Positions 61,842-64,000 of a stretch of DNA of 64,000 nucleotides are shown here, one piece after another (positions within the stretch are counted from its first letter, which is position 1; each line of letters begins with the position of its first letter). The position numbers and the translations under genes were made by a program. The notes under the pieces were generated by a model that was given only the letters and a program-made list of their open reading frames with translations, was not told the DNA's origin and made no database searches. Origin of the DNA: Cristatella mucedo (lineage: Eukaryota; Bryozoa; Phylactolaemata; Cristatellidae); contig WPIO01000003.1 in the NCBI GenBank assembly GCA_009760855.2, positions 2,726,001 to 2,790,000 on the forward strand, given 5' to 3'.

Positions 61842-62265
61842 TTTCTTTCTCTCTCTCTCTCTGCTCTCACTCAGCAAGTCTCTTGCAAGAAGAGGCCAGA
61901 GCCCAAGGCCTAGGCACTGGCTTCTGCTATTACTGATATGCCCTGCATTCCTTATGTACAACAATCTACAATGCCCCTAGGCCACACGGGTGGGACTGAC
62001 ACAAGACTGGAAGCTTGCTTGAGAGACTGCTTAGCAGGAAAGAGCTTCACAGTGCACTCCCACTCGCCGAGCAAGCTTTGTGGATTTGGCTTAGACCATT
62101 GCACAGCTGGCGACCAGCGGAACCAATCGCTTTCGGTGCTATGTCGGCCAAGCTCTGCGAGCCGCAGATGCAATGACTACCCGTCTAGTCAAACGGTGCA
62201 TTACATTCTACAGGGTGCTCGGCCATACGGGCCACCGGCACACGTGCGTGCAGACGCACACACAT

Positions 62266-62333
<68 letters not shown>

Positions 62334-62696
62334 ACAGCACACTCTTCATCCAGAGTTTGCATACAGCCGTACAAAGGAAATCGCTCTACTAGTCTACTGA
62401 CCGACTGATATATAGTAGCAACTTAAAAAACAAGCATGACGTATTTCGTGGGTAGGAATGCACGCAAACACATGCTTGCACAGGCTAAAGGCTGCAAGGC
62501 GTCACTGTGGCACGCTCACCACGCGCTGACAAGTCAATGCAATGGGCCGGCAGCTGTAGTTATATACTCACGGTAAACCATGAATAAAGTGGTGCTGGAT
62601 ATCCAGTGGCATTGCAGGCCAGCACAACACTCTGCCGTACTATTCCAAACCCTTGTGCGCCCAGAACTTCAGGCGGGCCCAGCATCTTCGGTGACA
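50995..62696 (-). CDS. NCAM1: NCAM/Fasciclin II-type cell adhesion molecule, 3' part (Ig3-5, FN1-2, TM, tail)
   Basis: Twelve exons join without a phase error: 62696-62572, 61200-61014, 59081-58933, 58805-58619, 58295-58114, 57366-57090, 54945-54817, 54684-54557, 54358-54187, 52511-52244, 51951-51669 and 51549-50995. They give the last 879 residues. Three Ig domains come first, each split over two exons, with paired cysteines in [36 protein letters not shown] and [17 protein letters not shown]. Two fibronectin III domains follow. Then come the helix [20 protein letters not shown] and [15 protein letters not shown], the NCAM/FasII juxtamembrane signature. NCAM family members have five Ig domains, so two more should lie beyond the right edge. 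The tail is about 300 residues and holds DNPAYS and ESPYQNV. The family acts in homophilic adhesion and neurite fasciculation; here that is inferred. The symbol names the family only. Confidence 0.93.
51669..51951 (-). CDS. NCAM1: NCAM-like exon k (cytoplasmic tail, NPxY-like motif)
   Basis: 283 nt, rich in Arg, Gly and Ser. Near its end it encodes [24 protein letters not shown] fits the NPxY class bound by PTB domains. The acceptor (AACAGCCAG) lacks a strong pyrimidine tract, but the phase and open frame support it. Confidence 0.78.
52244..52511 (-). CDS. NCAM1: NCAM-like exon j (transmembrane helix and juxtamembrane)
   Basis: 268 nt. [20 protein letters not shown] plus [17 protein letters not shown] matches NCAM around its VDITCYFLNKCGLFMCI. 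The cysteines next to the helix are possible palmitoylation sites by analogy with NCAM. Donor GTACGTAC. Confidence 0.95.
52925..53335 (+). mobile_element. Decayed LINE end in an NCAM intron
   Basis: CAGACTGTGGAGCACCTGGC resembles the LINE segment AGACTGTGGAACTCACTTCC. The end CTGTAAAGTGCCTAGAACGA with (TTA)n is the LINE tail. Confidence 0.65.
54187..54358 (-). CDS. NCAM1: NCAM-like exon i (FN2, second half)
   Basis: 172 nt encoding [20 protein letters not shown] and [10 protein letters not shown]. Donor GTAAGTAA. Confidence 0.92.
54557..54684 (-). CDS. NCAM1: NCAM-like exon h (FN2, first half)
   Basis: 128 nt encoding [20 protein letters not shown] and [16 protein letters not shown]; the NGGSPI turn is typical of NCAM FN domains. 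Confidence 0.92.
54817..54945 (-). CDS. NCAM1: NCAM-like exon g (FN1, second half)
   Basis: 129 nt encoding [20 protein letters not shown] and [16 protein letters not shown]. Acceptor CTCTTTGAAG, donor GTAAGTG. The preceding intron holds the long LINE. Confidence 0.9.
55270..56895 (+). mobile_element. Longest LINE copy (CR1/L2/Rex-like), RT to 3' tail, broken
   Basis: On the plus strand the RT begins around 55380 and includes [13 protein letters not shown] (about 55655-55695), a decayed YADD region, [14 protein letters not shown] near 56050 and the C terminus [20 protein letters not shown] (56450). The tail is ATGTAAAGTGTTTAGAAAAA and (ATT)-like. Many stops; no endonuclease domain present. 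Confidence 0.88.
57090..57366 (-). CDS. NCAM1: NCAM-like exon f (Ig5 end and FN1 start)
   Basis: 277 nt: [20 protein letters not shown], then [20 protein letters not shown]. The Ig-to-FN linker has no intron. Donor GTAAGG. Confidence 0.92.
57447..57612 (+). mobile_element. SINE family 1 copy
   Basis: GTGTAAGGGGTAAGGTGCTC, GTCGTGGGTTTGAGTTCTGC, GGGCGATCCTTTATTGCCCA, TGATAGCCGGTAAGGCTCTT and GAGGCTGTTGAATCAGCT. The most complete family 1 copy. Confidence 0.88.
58114..58295 (-). CDS. NCAM1: NCAM-like exon e (Ig5, first half)
   Basis: 182 nt encoding [20 protein letters not shown] and [15 protein letters not shown]; sequons NVTS, NLTC and NSSL. Donor GTAGGTG. Confidence 0.9.
58619..58805 (-). 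CDS. NCAM1: NCAM-like exon d (Ig4, second half)
   Basis: 187 nt encoding [20 protein letters not shown]. Donor GTAAGACT is chosen over an earlier GTAAAC because only it keeps phase with the next exon. Confidence 0.9.
58933..59081 (-). CDS. NCAM1: NCAM-like exon c (Ig4, first half)
   Basis: 149 nt encoding [20 protein letters not shown] and [10 protein letters not shown]. Acceptor TTGTTCCAG; the donor GTGAAC is weak but is the only one in phase. Confidence 0.85.
59255..59388 (+). mobile_element. SINE family 1 copy, partly deleted head
   Basis: GGCAATCCTTTGTTGCCCAC, GTGATAGCCCCTAAAGCTCT and ATATAAATGAGGCTATTTGA. Confidence 0.8.
60007..60163 (-). mobile_element. SINE family 1 copy, inverted
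   Basis: The plus strand shows CGGCTGCAGGAATCGAACCC (complement of the B box) and GGCTACAAACGGCTGTCATC (complement of the body). Confidence 0.82.
60944..60958. repeat. Poly-G tract
   Basis: About 13 guanines in an NCAM intron. A similar G run of about 11 lies at 62741. Confidence 0.85.
61014..61200 (-). CDS. NCAM1: NCAM-like exon b (Ig3, second half)
   Basis: 187 nt encoding [20 protein letters not shown] and then [19 protein letters not shown]. Acceptor TTCTTTAG, donor GTAGGTG. Confidence 0.88.
61573..61684. repeat. (CA)n with interspersed ATAGT
   Basis: Long CA run broken by ATAGTCACAC units, in an NCAM intron. Confidence 0.95.
61795..61862. repeat. (CT)n microsatellite
   Basis: CT run with one GCTTTCTTT interruption, in an NCAM intron. 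Confidence 0.95.
62262..62330. repeat. (CA)n microsatellite
   Basis: CA run, second in the same NCAM intron. Confidence 0.95.
62572..62696 (-). CDS. NCAM1: NCAM-like exon a (Ig3, first half)
   Basis: 125 nt encoding [19 protein letters not shown] and then [20 protein letters not shown]. Acceptor TTTTCAG, donor GTGAGTAT. Enters in phase 1, so at least one more exon lies upstream. Confidence 0.88.
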
Positions 62697-62699
62697 CTG

Positions 62700-63840
62700 A
62701 AAACACGGACGGAAGCGTGCCAGGTTAAAAGGGGCCACACGGGGGGGGGGGGCACAATACAAGCTAAGGGGCGGGGAGCAGGCTTACCGAACCTTGCACA
62801 ACCACAACCGAGGCCTTGAGGAGAAAGGCGATGAATCCACGACAGTGAGCTGCATGCAACCGGCTTACGGACCAGCACAGAGCAACGTCACTCGGGACAT
62901 TTGGCAGCACATTTCGAGCATGCAGAAGGTTAACCGAAGAATGCCATAGCTCAGCGCCACGTTGCAACCACTGCAACTACACAGCCCGATGCTGGCAAAA
63001 CGAACCAAGCCGAAGCCGGTGCGACTTATTGACGTACGCATGAACAAAGTGACCATTGCTTGGTCTGACTGGTGGTACGACAGGCTGACCAAGCTGGCCC
63101 GAGCAGCAGTCGGCAAATGTGGACAGGAAGCGACGGTCATTAAGGGATGCACACTGCCTGACGACCAGCCTGCAAGGCGCTGCTCGCATGCAGGCAAATC
63201 CGAGGGCAGCCAGCTCGTCAAGCAGCATGCAGCAAATCAATCACCGCCTCACCAATCCGTATGCGGCAGCCGTGCAACTGCAGCGGTGGCCAAAAACTGC
63301 AGCTCTGACGGAGGACTGCGGCTCGAGTGAGGCCCCGAGGCTCATGGACGGCCGGCCGCTATGCAAAGCCGGTCGTATATGGCCGCTATGCAAAGCCGGT
63401 CGGATGCACGTCGTCAGCTGTAACTTCTACATGGAAGTGGCCAGTGGCTGCACTTGGTCCCACTCAAACCCTCGTAGTGGTTACAAAAACTGTGGCCTGT
63501 CAAAATACTCGGCCCTCGACGTGAGCCGACTTCTCTAAGCGAAACGCAACAACATCGACCTCACTTCTTCTATTCTAGGCAAAGGAGAAACCCTAGCGCA
63601 CGCCTGGAGCAGTGATTTTGTGCTCTAATTTTGAGGTGCCAATGTGATCCCTTTGTCGAGTGCTAGAGACTATTAAGGGGGGTGCTCTTTGATGCTTGCT
63701 TGCTGCTTAACAGTTTTATCCAGGAGGCTATCTCCAATGCCAGCATCTAGTTCGATCCATCTCGAGGATTAGGGACTACATACCGTAGTGACTAGTTAAA
63801 GATTTTATTGAGTAGACCACAGTAACTCAATATTGGCAGA
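62700..63840. other. NCAM intron, no exon recognised
   Basis: The next upstream NCAM exon (end of Ig2) should lie to the right but was not found here. A 30-bp direct repeat GCCGCTATGCAAAGCCGGTC occurs twice at 63355-63405. Confidence 0.45.
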
Positions 63841-63844
63841 ATTT

Positions 63845-63984
63845 TCACGACTTCGGTCCCGAGACCGTGGGCTTAAATCCTGCCGTGGGCGATCCTTAAC
63901 TGCCCCTGCAAGTGGTGGTGATAGCCGTAAAGGCTCTTCCGTTGCTATACAAAAGAGGCTGTTACAACAGCTAGTTTTAGGCTT
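63845..63984 (+). mobile_element. SINE family 1 copy
   Basis: CGGTCCCGAGACCGTGGGCT, GGGCGATCCTTAACTGCCCC, GTGATAGCCGTAAAGGCTCT and GAGGCTGTTACAACAGCT. Confidence 0.85.
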
Positions 63985-64000
63985 CTGCAGCAGGCGCTGA

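Noticed and set aside
62962-63330. Plus-strand frame with a tryptophan-rich start (VTIAWSDWWYDRL)
   Set aside because: Briefly resembles an FNIII strand, but no second strand set, splice partner or family match.

Overview
The window is animal nuclear DNA. It has intron-rich genes with GT-AG exons and consistent phases, tRNA-derived SINEs, non-LTR retrotransposon tails and hAT transposons. The gene content (a five-Ig-type NCAM/FasII cell adhesion molecule, MGRN1/RNF157, UBALD, TM2D1) points to a metazoan, most likely a bilaterian invertebrate. One MGRN1/RNF157-type gene lies beside one UBALD gene, where vertebrates have two such pairs. I cannot name the species or phylum. There are no bacterial, plasmid, CRISPR or viral gene features.

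Layout. (1) 20237 down to 478 and off the left edge, minus strand: an MGRN1/RNF157 E3 ubiquitin ligase. Seven exons give the first 313 residues; the RING finger is outside the window. Its large introns hold a 2.77-kb dead hAT transposon with a LINE inside it, several LINE ends, SINEs and a long compound GT array. (2) 20238-20560: a short shared upstream region. (3) 20561-21448, plus strand: a complete three-exon UBALD gene, head-to-head with MGRN1. (4) 21.7-30.4 kb: intergenic DNA with a CpG-rich block, SINE and LINE pieces, a 122-bp tandem repeat and a 138-bp hAT MITE. (5) 37782-30477, minus strand: a complete six-exon TM2D1 gene of 183 residues. (6) 37.8-50.9 kb: intergenic DNA with a gag-only LTR element, a ZMYM1-like hAT transposon, LINE copies and SINEs. 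(7) 62696 down to 50995, minus strand: twelve exons of an NCAM/Fasciclin II-type gene covering three Ig domains, two fibronectin III domains, the transmembrane helix and a long cytoplasmic tail. Its first exons lie beyond the right edge.

The four host genes do not form one pathway. MGRN1 is an E3 ligase acting in the endosome/secretory system, UBALD a small UBA-like protein, TM2D1 a two-helix membrane protein and NCAM an adhesion receptor. The strongest biological signal is the head-to-head MGRN1-UBALD pair, which from general knowledge is also the arrangement of MGRN1/UBALD1 and RNF157/UBALD2 in human. The strongest repeat-biology signals are a SINE family sharing its 3' tail with the resident LINE, a short LTR element carrying only gag, and an autonomous-type hAT with a matching MITE. 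Exon boundaries were built by eye from splice motifs, reading phase and remembered family sequences; no search or alignment was run.
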